Made by a program: the position numbers and the translations under genes. Below the pieces are notes generated by a model. It ran no database searches. It worked only from the letters and a program-made list of their open reading frames with translations, and was not told the DNA's origin. Shown here in pieces: positions 1 through 8,599 of a stretch of 46,190 bases of DNA. Position 1 is the stretch's first letter; every line of letters begins with the position of its first letter. This DNA is from Thermoplasmata archaeon (GTDB taxonomy: Archaea; Thermoplasmatota; Thermoplasmata; Methanomassiliicoccales; Methanomethylophilaceae), in NCBI GenBank assembly GCA_015063235.1, contig SUSW01000007.1:1-46190 (forward strand), read 5' to 3'.

Positions 1-145
1 CAGGACCCATGATGTTCCTTGTAATGATCCTTCCCTTGTCGCGGCCATCGAGAACACGGACTTTGACCTGAGTTGCCTCGCCGGTCATTCCGGTCCTTCC
101 GATGATCTCAACGACTTCAGAAGGGATGCTGTCAGTGTCGACCAT
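1..145 (-). CDS. rps28e: 30S ribosomal protein S28e (3' part beyond window)
   Basis: Reading the minus strand from the ATG at 145 gives 48 residues beginning [19 protein letters not shown] and running through the family core [27 protein letters not shown], which I recognise as S28e, a small-subunit protein of archaea and eukaryotes. The family is about 65-70 residues long, so roughly the last 20 lie outside the left edge. It is 10 nt downstream of L7Ae on the same strand, the usual archaeal L7Ae-S28e operon order. It is certainly cotranscribed with L7Ae from the promoter near 605. Nothing is odd about it apart from the truncation by the window. Confidence 0.95.
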   Translation of the reverse strand, partial: MVDTDSIPSEVVEIIGRTGMTGEATQVKVRVLDGRDKGRIITRNIMGP

Positions 146-155
146 TCAGCTCACC

Positions 156-521
156 TCAGTTCTTGAGAGCTGCTGTAGCCTGTGCGATCTCTTCACAAAG
201 TGCTTTTCCCTTTCCGACGTCCATGATAGCGACGGATGCAGCAGGCTTGTTGAGTCCGATTGCGGCTCCAAGCTCGACTTTGCTGGGGACATAAACGTAA
301 GGAACGTTCCTCTCGTCACAGAGAGCAGGCATGTGTGCGAGGATCTCTGGGGGCTCGACATCGACAGCCATAATGACCATTGCTGCGGCTCCGCGCTCGA
401 CGGCCTTTGTGACCTCGTTGGTTCCTTTCTTGATCTTTCCGCCGTCCCTTGCAGCCTCTGCCAGTGCGTATGCCTTGTCAGAGAGCTCCTTAGGGGTCTC
501 GAATTTAACAAATACAGACAT
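156..521 (-). CDS. rpl7ae: Ribosomal protein L7Ae
   Basis: A protein of 121 residues, [18 protein letters not shown] onward, matching archaeal L7Ae through [13 protein letters not shown] (RNA-contacting loop), [34 protein letters not shown] and the C-terminal alpha helix. L7Ae binds kink-turn RNA and is shared by the large ribosomal subunit, box C/D and H/ACA guide RNPs and RNase P in archaea. The frame is open to an upstream ATG at 566. I chose 521 because the family begins MSVFVKFE and a GAGGT Shine-Dalgarno sits 7 nt before this ATG. First gene of the L7Ae-S28e operon. Confidence 0.95.
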   Translation of the reverse strand: MSVFVKFETPKELSDKAYALAEAARDGGKIKKGTNEVTKAVERGAAAMVIMAVDVEPPEILAHMPALCDERNVPYVYVPSKVELGAAIGLNKPAASVAIMDVGKGKALCEEIAQATAALKN

Positions 522-602
522 TTCAATTACCTCTTTCGGGCGTACAAAGACGCCGTCATCATTCATCGGCTCTGTAAGAGCAGGATGGCCTATCTTATTA
601 TG

Positions 603-612
603 ATATAAAAAG
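603..612 (-). promoter_or_regulatory. TATA box of the L7Ae-S28e operon
   Basis: On the minus strand the sequence TTTTTATATC lies about 85 nt before the L7Ae start. An archaeal transcript would begin about 25 nt further on, near 580, leaving a leader of roughly 60 nt that contains the GAGGT ribosome site. The assignment is by motif and spacing only. Confidence 0.5.
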
Positions 613-652
613 AAGACGTCGATCGGACATTCTCCCGTATATGGTTATGTGA

Positions 653-674
653 GGTGAAGGGGATACCCTTCACC
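653..674 (-). terminator. Hairpin after the NhaC-type gene
   Basis: Nine-base arms GGTGAAGGG and CCCTTCACC are perfectly complementary around a 4-nt loop, immediately after the antiporter stop codon at 682. It is probably a transcription end for that gene, though no long T run follows. It also precedes the L7Ae promoter and could insulate the two units. Confidence 0.45.
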
Positions 675-681
675 GTTGAGA

Positions 682-2013
682 TCATTCCGCAGCGACCTCT
701 GCCGGACGTTTCCTGTCCGAGAAGAAGAATATGAAGACCAGCATGCTTATGAGCAGCATGAATTGGTAGATGAGGAACGGAATTATCTGGAATGCGGACA
801 CCGCATAACCTGCCGCTGCGACTCCCGAAAGGGCTAGAAGCATCTGCGCACCGTAGGGGATTATGCCCTGCATGACGCATGCGAATGTGTCCAATATCGA
901 CGCTGTCCGCCTAGGTGACAGGCCGTACTCCTTCGATATGTCCTTTGCGATAGGATTTGCCATCACAATGGCAACGGTATTGTTGGCCGTCGCGACATCC
1001 ATGGCACTGACCAGCAGACCTGTACCGATCATACCGCCCTTCTTTCCTTTGAAAGCCCTCTTGATCCAAGCCAAGAGGGCCTCGAACCCGCCGTTGTGGG
1101 CTATGAGGGCGCATATCGCCGATACCAGCATGGCGACCATAGCCGTCTCCAGCATTCCAGCCATACCGGATCCTATCGCCGGGAATATGTCTATAACCTC
1201 TGTTGTCCCGGTACCCACCATGACGATGACACCTGTAACTATCCCCGCGGCAAGGACGATAAAGACGTTGATACCGATTATTCCGCCAATGAGGACCACC
1301 AGATACGGTATTACAAGAATCAGGTCGTAGGGCCCTACCTCAGAAGATGTTCCAGATGCGGATATCGTCAGCAGGAACAGAATGATCACCGTTGCTATGG
1401 CCGCAGGCAATGCTATCTTGAAATTCTCCCGGAATTTGTCCTTCATCCCGCAACCCTGTCCGTTACAAGCTGCAATGGTGGTGTCGGAAATGAATGAAAG
1501 ATTATCACCGAACATCGCTCCGCCTATGACGGATGCGACGCACAGCGGTATGCCGAAGTCCGTTGTTTCCGCTATGGATACTGCGATCGGTGTCAGAACG
1601 GCTATGGTTCCGCATGAAGTACCCATTGACAATGATACGAAAGCCGCCACCAGGAAAACCACAATGACGGCAAAATCTGCAGGAATGATAGTTAACACGA
1701 AGTTCGCTACACTCTCCGCCCCGGCACGGTTCATCACACCGGTGAAGATACCAGCGGTCAGGAAGATGAGTATCATCATGAATACATTGGGATCGCCTGC
1801 ACCTCTGGCCATTATGGAGAACTTACCGTTGTAGTCCGTCCCCTCGGTCTGTTTGAAAGCCAGAGCGAGAGCAATGAGGAATACGAATAGGACCGGGATA
1901 GTGTAGAATCCCATCTCCACATGCAATCCGTATTCCAGCAGCACCCCCAATCCCAGATACAGTACCACGAATACCAAGATTGGCAGGAGGGCCTTCGCAT
2001 TTCCCTGAACCAT
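682..2013 (-). CDS. NhaC-family Na+/H+ antiporter-like membrane transporter
   Basis: A polytopic protein of 443 residues with about 11-12 hydrophobic segments. It resembles the NhaC/ion-transporter superfamily in SMGTSCGTIAVLTPIA (half-way) and the later DVATANNTVAIVMANPIAKDI with the following RRTASILDTFACVMQGIIPYGAQ, both typical of NhaC-type Na+:H+ or amino-acid:cation antiporters. It acts in the cytoplasmic membrane; the exact substrate cannot be read. The frame is open 63 nt further upstream, but the residues there do not look like family sequence and I start at ATG 2013 (MVQGNAKALLPIL). It stands alone between L7Ae and the divergent DUF368 gene. Confidence 0.8.
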   Translation of the reverse strand: MVQGNAKALLPILVFVVLYLGLGVLLEYGLHVEMGFYTIPVLFVFLIALALAFKQTEGTDYNGKFSIMARGAGDPNVFMMILIFLTAGIFTGVMNRAGAESVANFVLTIIPADFAVIVVFLVAAFVSLSMGTSCGTIAVLTPIAVSIAETTDFGIPLCVASVIGGAMFGDNLSFISDTTIAACNGQGCGMKDKFRENFKIALPAAIATVIILFLLTISASGTSSEVGPYDLILVIPYLVVLIGGIIGINVFIVLAAGIVTGVIVMVGTGTTEVIDIFPAIGSGMAGMLETAMVAMLVSAICALIAHNGGFEALLAWIKRAFKGKKGGMIGTGLLVSAMDVATANNTVAIVMANPIAKDISKEYGLSPRRTASILDTFACVMQGIIPYGAQMLLALSGVAAAGYAVSAFQIIPFLIYQFMLLISMLVFIFFFSDRKRPAEVAAE

Positions 2014-2200
2014 TAAATCATCTTGATACTGCGCAAGGATTACTGTTATTAAACAACTTATCAGACGGACAACCACCTACGAGAGCAAGAGGACTTTGGA
2101 CCAAGGATACATCCCTGACGAATCTCTGATCCGTTAATAATCTCCAATAATCGACCGGGATATACCCGCTTTAAAATATGACCGCCCCATAGGGAGTTGT

Positions 2201-3049
2201 ATGAAGGCTGCAGAAGCAGTGAAGAACGTCGTCGTCGGAACGCTCATAGGCATATTCATGATGCTGCCCGGCGCCAGCGGTGCCACCATGGCGGTCATTT
2301 TCGGAGTATACGAGAGACTCATCCGCGACGTATCGAAGCTGACCAAGTACCTTATCTCCGATCTGCCCTTCATAATTACCATTGGTATCGGTGGAGTCAT
2401 CGGTTTCCTGATATGCGCCAAAGGCCTGGATGCCCTCATCGATTCTTACGCGATACCTGCGATGTTCTTCTTCGCAGCACTGATAACCGTCCAGATCCCC
2501 GATCTCAAGAAGAATGTTGATGAGGAGGGCGGCAAGCTCACCACACACAACATCCTGGCGATGGTCGGAGGTTTCGCAGTGATGATGGTAGTACTCTTCA
2601 TGAGCACCGTCGACGGCATCGAGGATGTCGAATACGGTACCGCAGGAATGCTCATCGCCGGATTGCTCTACGCCATCTGCGCCCTGTCACCCGGGATCAG
2701 CGGTTCCACAATTCTTCTCACGCTGGGTCTTCTCACACCGGTGCTCGAGGCCGTGACCGAATTCAAGCTCATGTCCATCCTTCCGTTACTCATCGGAGCC
2801 ATAGTCGGAGTACTCTGCTTCTCCAAGATCATCAACCACTTCATGACCCACAACAGAAGGTCCACCTACTGCGCAATCCTAGGTCTGACCGTCGGATCCA
2901 TAGTCACCGTGGTTGCCCAGGCGTTCATGGAAATGGAAGCCGGGAAGGATTACCTCCTGCCCTGCATCATCGCAATCGCAGGCGGATTAGCCATCGGATG
3001 GTGCCTGCACCTGTTCACCAGACGCTTTGCATCGACCGAAGAAGTCTGA
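2201..3049 (+). CDS. DUF368 membrane protein, candidate polyprenyl-phosphate translocase (PopT family)
   Basis: A membrane protein of 282 residues. The two DUF368 signatures are visible: PGASGATMAVIFGVYERLI near residue 23 and the inverted-repeat counterpart SPGISGSTILLTLGLLTPVLEAV near residue 164. About eight membrane segments are predicted by eye. DUF368 proteins (PopT) have been reported to return undecaprenyl phosphate across bacterial membranes; in an archaeon the substrate would be dolichyl-type phosphate, which is my inference. Its position directly before a GT-C glycosyltransferase and an oligosaccharide flippase fits a lipid-carrier recycling role. ATG chosen by family start MKAAEAVKNVVVG. 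Confidence 0.85.
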   Translation: MKAAEAVKNVVVGTLIGIFMMLPGASGATMAVIFGVYERLIRDVSKLTKYLISDLPFIITIGIGGVIGFLICAKGLDALIDSYAIPAMFFFAALITVQIPDLKKNVDEEGGKLTTHNILAMVGGFAVMMVVLFMSTVDGIEDVEYGTAGMLIAGLLYAICALSPGISGSTILLTLGLLTPVLEAVTEFKLMSILPLLIGAIVGVLCFSKIINHFMTHNRRSTYCAILGLTVGSIVTVVAQAFMEMEAGKDYLLPCIIAIAGGLAIGWCLHLFTRRFASTEEV

Positions 3050-3086
3050 ACCATTATCTATGACAGACTGACTACGTCTACACGGA

Positions 3087-4367
3087 ATGAGCCTAGAATA
3101 CTCTGCTTTGATGACCAAAGTCAAGGATAATCCGGACCTTTCGTTCTATATCCTGTACACGTTTCTGTACGTGTTCATCATAGGGCTCACCAACGTCGTC
3201 AACGGGGTCGTGGGGAACAACTACGGATGGTATGACGTCCACTTCTACTGGGAGAACACCAATTTCATCTTCGAAGGGCTCTGGCCTTACAGGGATTTCA
3301 ATACGGCCTACCCGCCCTTCTCGCTTGCAGTCTACCTCATACCTTACCTCCTGGCCCCTGACGAGGGTGCATTCTACTACACATTTACCATCTTCACGTA
3401 CATATTCTCGCTTTTAGCAATCCACGGATTGCTGAAGTTCTGCGATGCGAAGGGCCTGGACCACAAGTACGTCTATATCACGTTCCTGCTCCTGATCATC
3501 GGGGTCAACAACTTCTTCATCGCGAGGAACGACACCATCACGACAGTGTTCGTCGTACTGTGCATTCTGCTTTACTGGAAGCAGAAATACGCACCTGCGT
3601 TCATAATACTGGCACTGGGAATAATGACGAAGATATACCCTGTATTCCTTCTGCCGGTGCTTCTCACCCCGTTCCTGGTGAAGAAGGATTGGAACAGCCT
3701 CTTCAGGTACGGTCTGATCACAGTAGGGGTATGTTTTATCATCGAGCTCCCTTTCATCATCAACGACCCTTCCACCGCGTTCAACTATCTGTCGCAGCAT
3801 TCAGGGAGAGGATTGGAGATAGAGAGCATCGTTGCCATCCCCCTCATGGTCGTGAGCATGATCGACCCTTCGTTGGTCTACGTCGGCATGGACGAGTCCT
3901 GGGACCTGTTCGGACCCTGGGCAGAAGCTGTCGCACCCTTCATCATGCCTTTCACGTTAGCGGTAATACTGGCATTCATGATCTATTTCCTGGTCAGGAT
4001 GTGGAAGACCGATGCGGACCTGGAGAAGAGACTTTGCCTTACGCTGATGGCCTGTTCCGTGGTACTGATGCTCTTTATGTCGTTCAACAAGGTGTTCTGC
4101 GCACAGTATGTCATGTGGATCATAATGCTGTACCCGCTCCTGATCTACTCCTTCAAGACGTTCGGGATAAACTACAGGAGACTCCTTTACCATCTGGTCG
4201 CACTGGCAGCTACATCGCTTCTCACCGTAGCATTCATGGATGGTGCAACGGACGGCATAACGATACAGTACCTTCTGGCCGATATACTGAAGGGAATCGC
4301 GGCACTGTCACTCCTGTACTATCTTTTCAAAGCACTCAGGACCGCACTGGACTCATGCTCGGAATGA
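3087..4367 (+). CDS. GT-C-type membrane glycosyltransferase (DUF2029/GT87-like)
   Basis: A polytopic protein of 426 residues with about ten hydrophobic helices. The first outside loop holds YDVHFYWENTNFIFEGLWPYRDFNTAYPPF, the pattern of GT87/GT39-like polyprenyl-phosphate-sugar transferases (acidic residue after the first helix, then a YPPF motif). It would transfer a sugar from a polyprenyl-phosphate donor on the outer face of the membrane; donor and acceptor are unknown. It starts 38 nt after the DUF368 gene and probably shares its transcript. Its end abuts the convergent flippase gene with no space between stop codons. Related to, but clearly different from, the GT-C genes at 14513 and 22056. 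Confidence 0.75.
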   Translation: MSLEYSALMTKVKDNPDLSFYILYTFLYVFIIGLTNVVNGVVGNNYGWYDVHFYWENTNFIFEGLWPYRDFNTAYPPFSLAVYLIPYLLAPDEGAFYYTFTIFTYIFSLLAIHGLLKFCDAKGLDHKYVYITFLLLIIGVNNFFIARNDTITTVFVVLCILLYWKQKYAPAFIILALGIMTKIYPVFLLPVLLTPFLVKKDWNSLFRYGLITVGVCFIIELPFIINDPSTAFNYLSQHSGRGLEIESIVAIPLMVVSMIDPSLVYVGMDESWDLFGPWAEAVAPFIMPFTLAVILAFMIYFLVRMWKTDADLEKRLCLTLMACSVVLMLFMSFNKVFCAQYVMWIIMLYPLLIYSFKTFGINYRRLLYHLVALAATSLLTVAFMDGATDGITIQYLLADILKGIAALSLLYYLFKALRTALDSCSE

Positions 4368-5828
4368 TCAGTCCTCATCATCCCTGAACTTCTTCCAGAT
4401 CAGGCCGATATCCTTCTTTTTCAATTCCTTCACAAGATAGAGCAGCGAAAGGAATATCACTTCACAGACGAAGCCTTCGAAGGCAAGCCCGATGAATCCA
4501 TGGACCGGCATGATCTGGTCCAATCCCCAAATGGCGACAGTGGTCACGATAAACACAAGCGCAATCTTCCAGATCTTAGGATACAGCCTATATCCGGTAG
4601 CCTTCTTCACCATATAGATGAGTGTTATGGTGAACATGACGTACGCGATGACTACTGAAGCCGCCGCTCCGACTCCTCCGTATCCCATTCCGACGTTCAT
4701 GTACCCCAAGGGAGGGATGAGGATGAAGAAACCCACGACCGCTACCACGCAGAGAACTATGGAGGCCCTCATGTAGGCGGCCCCTCTGTTCAGTGCGTAA
4801 AGGACCTGAGTCATTATCCCTGCAAATACGAACGGGATGATCTGTATGGAAAGCACAGCCATCATCTGTCCGCTGGGGCCGAAACCTCCGCCAAACAGGA
4901 CGATAGCGACCTCCTCTCCCAAGATCATGAAGAATATGATGAACGGGCAGAGGATGAAGCACAATGCCCTCTCGAGACCCCACAATGTCTTCTCCATAGC
5001 TTTCCTGTCCGTTACATTCTTGGACAGATGGGGGAGGAGGACATTGTTGAGAGAGACTCCGACTGCTGTGAACGTAGCGATCATCCCCACTGCTGTACTG
5101 TAGTACGAGACCTCGATGGGGTCGTAGAACAGTCCGATTACGACCTTATCCAGATTGGTCACGACGGATGATAGGATCAGAGCGACCGCAAGAGGCGCTG
5201 CGAACACTGCGTACTCCTTCAGATAAATGGGCTTGGTCAGCCTGATTCCTACCTTGTAGATCATGTAGATGCTCAGCAGTCCGGAAACCGCTGTCGCGAT
5301 GACATATGATGTACTCAGCGTCACGGCATCCACGTAATAGAGAGCCATTACAATCAGGATGACATTCCTTATGGAACATTCCACCAATGTCAGAATCGAG
5401 CTCTTTCCACTCAGCATCATGCCGTCCAACGTGTAATAGATAGCGAACTGGACGTTGGAGATGATCTGGTAGACGACGAACACCAGACAGACCTGGAACC
5501 CCTCATCGTTGATCGACCCACCCTGGAGCATGAGGAATGCCGTTACCAAGGTACCTGCGATCATGATCAGGGTCAGCAGGAGCTTGATCACGATGAACGT
5601 GCTGAAACAGGCCGACTGATCGTACCCTTTCTTTGCTATGAACTTGAGGTTCGCAGAGTTGAAACCGATGTCGGCCACCGTGTTGATGAGGCTGACGAGG
5701 GCCAGACCCCACATCATGATACCGTATTCCTCCGCAACGTACCTGGCCATCACTAGGAGCGAGACGAAGGCCATGACGGCCGCCAGGAACTGGGATGATA
5801 CCTTGAAGGTAAAATTGCGGACGAACAA
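4368..5828 (-). CDS. Polysaccharide/oligosaccharide flippase (Wzx-like, MOP superfamily)
   Basis: A membrane protein of 486 residues with about 14 hydrophobic helices. The N-terminal FKVSSQFLAAVMAFVSLLVMARYVAEEYGIMMWGLALVSLINTVADIGF and the two-half layout are those of Wzx/RfbX-type lipid-linked oligosaccharide flippases. It would move polyprenyl-linked glycan across the cytoplasmic membrane. The start is TTG at 5828, supported by an AGAAGGT ribosome site 8 nt upstream; no ATG is available near the family start. It faces the phosphonate operon across a 338-nt divergent promoter region and converges with the GT-C gene. Confidence 0.85.
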   Translation of the reverse strand: MFVRNFTFKVSSQFLAAVMAFVSLLVMARYVAEEYGIMMWGLALVSLINTVADIGFNSANLKFIAKKGYDQSACFSTFIVIKLLLTLIMIAGTLVTAFLMLQGGSINDEGFQVCLVFVVYQIISNVQFAIYYTLDGMMLSGKSSILTLVECSIRNVILIVMALYYVDAVTLSTSYVIATAVSGLLSIYMIYKVGIRLTKPIYLKEYAVFAAPLAVALILSSVVTNLDKVVIGLFYDPIEVSYYSTAVGMIATFTAVGVSLNNVLLPHLSKNVTDRKAMEKTLWGLERALCFILCPFIIFFMILGEEVAIVLFGGGFGPSGQMMAVLSIQIIPFVFAGIMTQVLYALNRGAAYMRASIVLCVVAVVGFFILIPPLGYMNVGMGYGGVGAAASVVIAYVMFTITLIYMVKKATGYRLYPKIWKIALVFIVTTVAIWGLDQIMPVHGFIGLAFEGFVCEVIFLSLLYLVKELKKKDIGLIWKKFRDDED

Positions 5829-6166
5829 AATCAGATACCTTCTGGAAAGTCCATCGCCCTTTAATTAAAAAATAATATTGATAGGAAATGTACCCGTTAT
5901 GGAACGATTTCTGGCTATTATGTACCATATAGGGTCCGATTCGGGCTGCCTTAGGTTCAGAGCAGTATTTTTCATATCGGCGATGACACGATTCAAAACT
6001 ATCCATAAGAATATGTGAAGCCCTGATCGACTCATTGCAAACGACTAAAATTTGTTTTAGTTATCGAATTGCTTATAAATCAATAACAGACGCCCGAGCA
6101 GGATATATCCAAGTACACAACATTATTAAGGTTGGTCCAACTCTCAGTACTCAGTCAGTTGATATC
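5829..6166. promoter_or_regulatory. Divergent intergenic region between flippase and phosphonate operon
   Basis: These 338 nt hold no convincing gene. A TATA-like CTTATAAAT at 6072-6080 precedes the PEP mutase gene and would start transcription near 6105, giving a leader of about 60 nt. The open frame upstream of the mutase ATG (from 6035) shows no family sequence. The flippase side has its AGAAGGT ribosome site at 5837-5843. I see no clear operator. Confidence 0.45.
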
Positions 6167-7471
6167 ATGACAGATGGCTTTTCCTATGTGACCCTTATCG
6201 GGGATGTCATACACCCCGGGAATCTGAACGTTATATCCGAAGCCAGCAAGAGGGGCGAGGTCATCGTGGGACTCCTCACGGACAAGGCGATCGCAGAGCG
6301 CGAGAGACCTCCGTTCCTGGATTTCCAGCAGAGGGAGACCATCATCAAGAACATAGTAGGCGTATCCAAAGTGGTCCCGCAGCACGACTGGTGCGGTGAG
6401 GACAACCTCCGCAAGTTCAAACCCAAGTATGTGATACACGGCGATGACTGGATCCACAACAACCTCAGCCCCGTCAGGGAGAAGACCATCAAGATCATGT
6501 CGGAATGGGGCGGAGAGGTCATCGACATCCCATATACGCAAGGTATCAATTCATCGGTCATCATGACCGCTCGCCGGGAGTTCGGTACCACACCGGAACT
6601 TAGGCTCAAGATGCTGAGGAGGCTCATCGATTCCAAGCCTCTGATAAGGATAATGGAGGTGCATTCAGGCATCTCCGGCCTCATAGTGGAGCATGCTGAG
6701 ATCGAGAAAGAGGACGGACTGCACTACTTCGACGGCATGTGGTCATCGAGCCTCACGGATTCCACCAGCAAAGGAAAACCCGACATCGAGGCGGTGGACC
6801 TGACCACACGTCTCCAGGACCTCACCAACGTACTGGAATGCACAACTAAGCCCATCATCTACGACGGGGACACCGGCGGAAAGCTGGAACACTTCGTCTT
6901 CACGGTACGCACGCTGGAGCGCAACGGTATCTCCGCAGTCATAATAGAGGACAAGATGGGTCTTAAGAGGAACTCCCTCTACGGCACATCCGTCCAGCAG
7001 ACCCTGGCTCCCGTCGAGGACTTCTGCGCCAAGATACAGGCCGGGAAGAGGGCGCAGCTTACAAAGGATTTCATGATCATAGCACGTCTGGAAAGCCTCA
7101 TCGCAGGCCACTCGGTGGACGAGGCGTTGGAACGTGCCAGGGCATATGTGGAAGCAGGTGCTGACGGAATAATGATCCACAGCAAGGAGAAATCCGGGAT
7201 GGACATCAAGGAATTCTGCCAGAGATTCCGCAAGGAGTTCGAGCGCATCCCGATCGTCCTTGTCCCCACCACGTACAACCAGTTCAGGGAGAAGGAGTTC
7301 CAGGAATGGGGTGCGAACATAATCATATACGCCAACCACATGCTCAGAGCATCATATCCCGCGATGGTCAAGGTGGCCAACTCGATCCTCGAGAACGAGA
7401 GGTCTCTGGAAGCAGACGAGCTGTGCATGCCCATCAAGGAGATACTCAACCTCATACCCTATTACGAGTGA
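6167..7471 (+). CDS. pepM: Phosphoenolpyruvate phosphomutase with N-terminal cytidylyltransferase-like domain
   Basis: A protein of 434 residues. Residues about 160-434 form the isocitrate-lyase-like PEP mutase: WSSS at 192-195, the metal-site DGDTGG at 233-238 and the diagnostic EDKMGLKRNS at 261-270 (family EDKxxxKxNS). It converts PEP to phosphonopyruvate, the committed step that makes the C-P bond. Residues 1-140 are a nucleotidyltransferase-like domain with IHPGN (15-19, where HxGH is usual), HGDDW (91-95) and INSSVI (127-132); this fusion is known in some PEP mutases, but its role is unclear. I start at ATG 6167, where the N-terminal domain begins. First gene of a tight three-gene phosphonate operon. 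Confidence 0.93.
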   Translation: MTDGFSYVTLIGDVIHPGNLNVISEASKRGEVIVGLLTDKAIAERERPPFLDFQQRETIIKNIVGVSKVVPQHDWCGEDNLRKFKPKYVIHGDDWIHNNLSPVREKTIKIMSEWGGEVIDIPYTQGINSSVIMTARREFGTTPELRLKMLRRLIDSKPLIRIMEVHSGISGLIVEHAEIEKEDGLHYFDGMWSSSLTDSTSKGKPDIEAVDLTTRLQDLTNVLECTTKPIIYDGDTGGKLEHFVFTVRTLERNGISAVIIEDKMGLKRNSLYGTSVQQTLAPVEDFCAKIQAGKRAQLTKDFMIIARLESLIAGHSVDEALERARAYVEAGADGIMIHSKEKSGMDIKEFCQRFRKEFERIPIVLVPTTYNQFREKEFQEWGANIIIYANHMLRASYPAMVKVANSILENERSLEADELCMPIKEILNLIPYYE

Positions 7472-7476
7472 TCCCG

Positions 7477-8598
7477 ATGATTTCCCCTGAGTTCTTCTAC
7501 AAAGGACTGGAGCAGATGGGAGTGGGCTTCTTCACAGGAGTCCCTGATTCCCTCCTCAAACAGTTCTGCGCATATCTGAAAGACAACGTTCCCAAAGAGA
7601 GGAACATCATCGCGGCCAACGAAGGCTGCGCCGTGGGACTCGCTGCCGGCTATCATCTGGCAACCGGAAAGGTCCCGCTGGTCTACATGCAGAACTCGGG
7701 AATGGGCAATGCCACCAATCCCCTTCTCTCCCTGACCGATCCGGACGTGTACAACATCCCCCTGGTCCTGGTGATCGGATGGCGCGGAGAGCCCGGAGTG
7801 CACGACGAGCCCCAGCATGTCAAGCAGGGGAAGATCACATGCTCGCTTCTGGACACCATGGGCATACCGTATTCCGTGCTTCCCGAGGACGAGGAAGGAT
7901 GCAGGACCGTGCTTAAGGAATGCTCCGAGCATCTCTGCAGGAACAATTCAGCTTATGCGATAGTAGTCAGGAAGAACACTTTCTCGGATTACACCCCTGC
8001 GAAGAAGACCGAGGAAACCCCATATGAGATGTCCCGCGAAGAGGCGATAGAAGTCATAGCGAACAGGATGAAGGGTTCCCTGTTCGTATCCACCACTGGA
8101 ATGGCATCGAGGGAGCTGTACGAGATAAGGGACAGGAACGGGGAATCACACGAAAGCGATTTCCTCACCGTAGGCTCCATGGGGCATTCGTCTCAGATCG
8201 CATTGGGCATCGCCCTGAACCTTCCTGACCGCAGGGTGGTCTGCATAGACGGCGACGGAGCCGCGATAATGCACATGGGAGGGATGGCGACGATTGCATC
8301 GGAATCCCCCTACAACCTCACACACATCATAATCAACAACGGGGTCCACGACTCGGTAGGCGGACAGCCCACGGTATCACGCGAGATAGACCTTCATGAG
8401 ATCGCCGAGGCCATGGGATATGCCAACGTCTTCACCGTGGAGGACAGAGCATCTCTGGAAAAGGCCCTGGGATGCACGGAGGGCCCGGTGCTCATACAGG
8501 TCATGGTCCACCGCGGGGCAAGGAAGGATCTGGGAAGGCCCAAGTCCACCCCTGCCGAGAACAAGGATTCATTCATGAAAAACATAGGAAGCATCTGA
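7477..8598 (+). CDS. ppd: Phosphonopyruvate decarboxylase
   Basis: A thiamine-diphosphate enzyme of 373 residues. The N-terminal half carries GVPDSLLKQFCAYL and the catalytic-glutamate region AANEGCAVGLAAGYHLATG; the C-terminal half carries the ThDP/Mg motif GDGAAIMHMGGMATIA to INNGVHDSVGGQPT (about 258-292). It decarboxylates phosphonopyruvate to phosphonoacetaldehyde, pulling the unfavourable mutase equilibrium forward. It begins 5 nt after the mutase stop (ATG 7477) and ends 1 nt before the next gene, so the three are translated as a unit. The family length of about 370-380 fits the chosen start; the longer open frame upstream overlaps pepM. Confidence 0.93.
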   Translation: MISPEFFYKGLEQMGVGFFTGVPDSLLKQFCAYLKDNVPKERNIIAANEGCAVGLAAGYHLATGKVPLVYMQNSGMGNATNPLLSLTDPDVYNIPLVLVIGWRGEPGVHDEPQHVKQGKITCSLLDTMGIPYSVLPEDEEGCRTVLKECSEHLCRNNSAYAIVVRKNTFSDYTPAKKTEETPYEMSREEAIEVIANRMKGSLFVSTTGMASRELYEIRDRNGESHESDFLTVGSMGHSSQIALGIALNLPDRRVVCIDGDGAAIMHMGGMATIASESPYNLTHIIINNGVHDSVGGQPTVSREIDLHEIAEAMGYANVFTVEDRASLEKALGCTEGPVLIQVMVHRGARKDLGRPKSTPAENKDSFMKNIGSI

Positions 8599-8599
8599 T

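Noticed and set aside
3560-4387. 275-residue plus frame
   Set aside because: It overlaps the GT-C gene in another frame, with no family pattern and unlikely composition.
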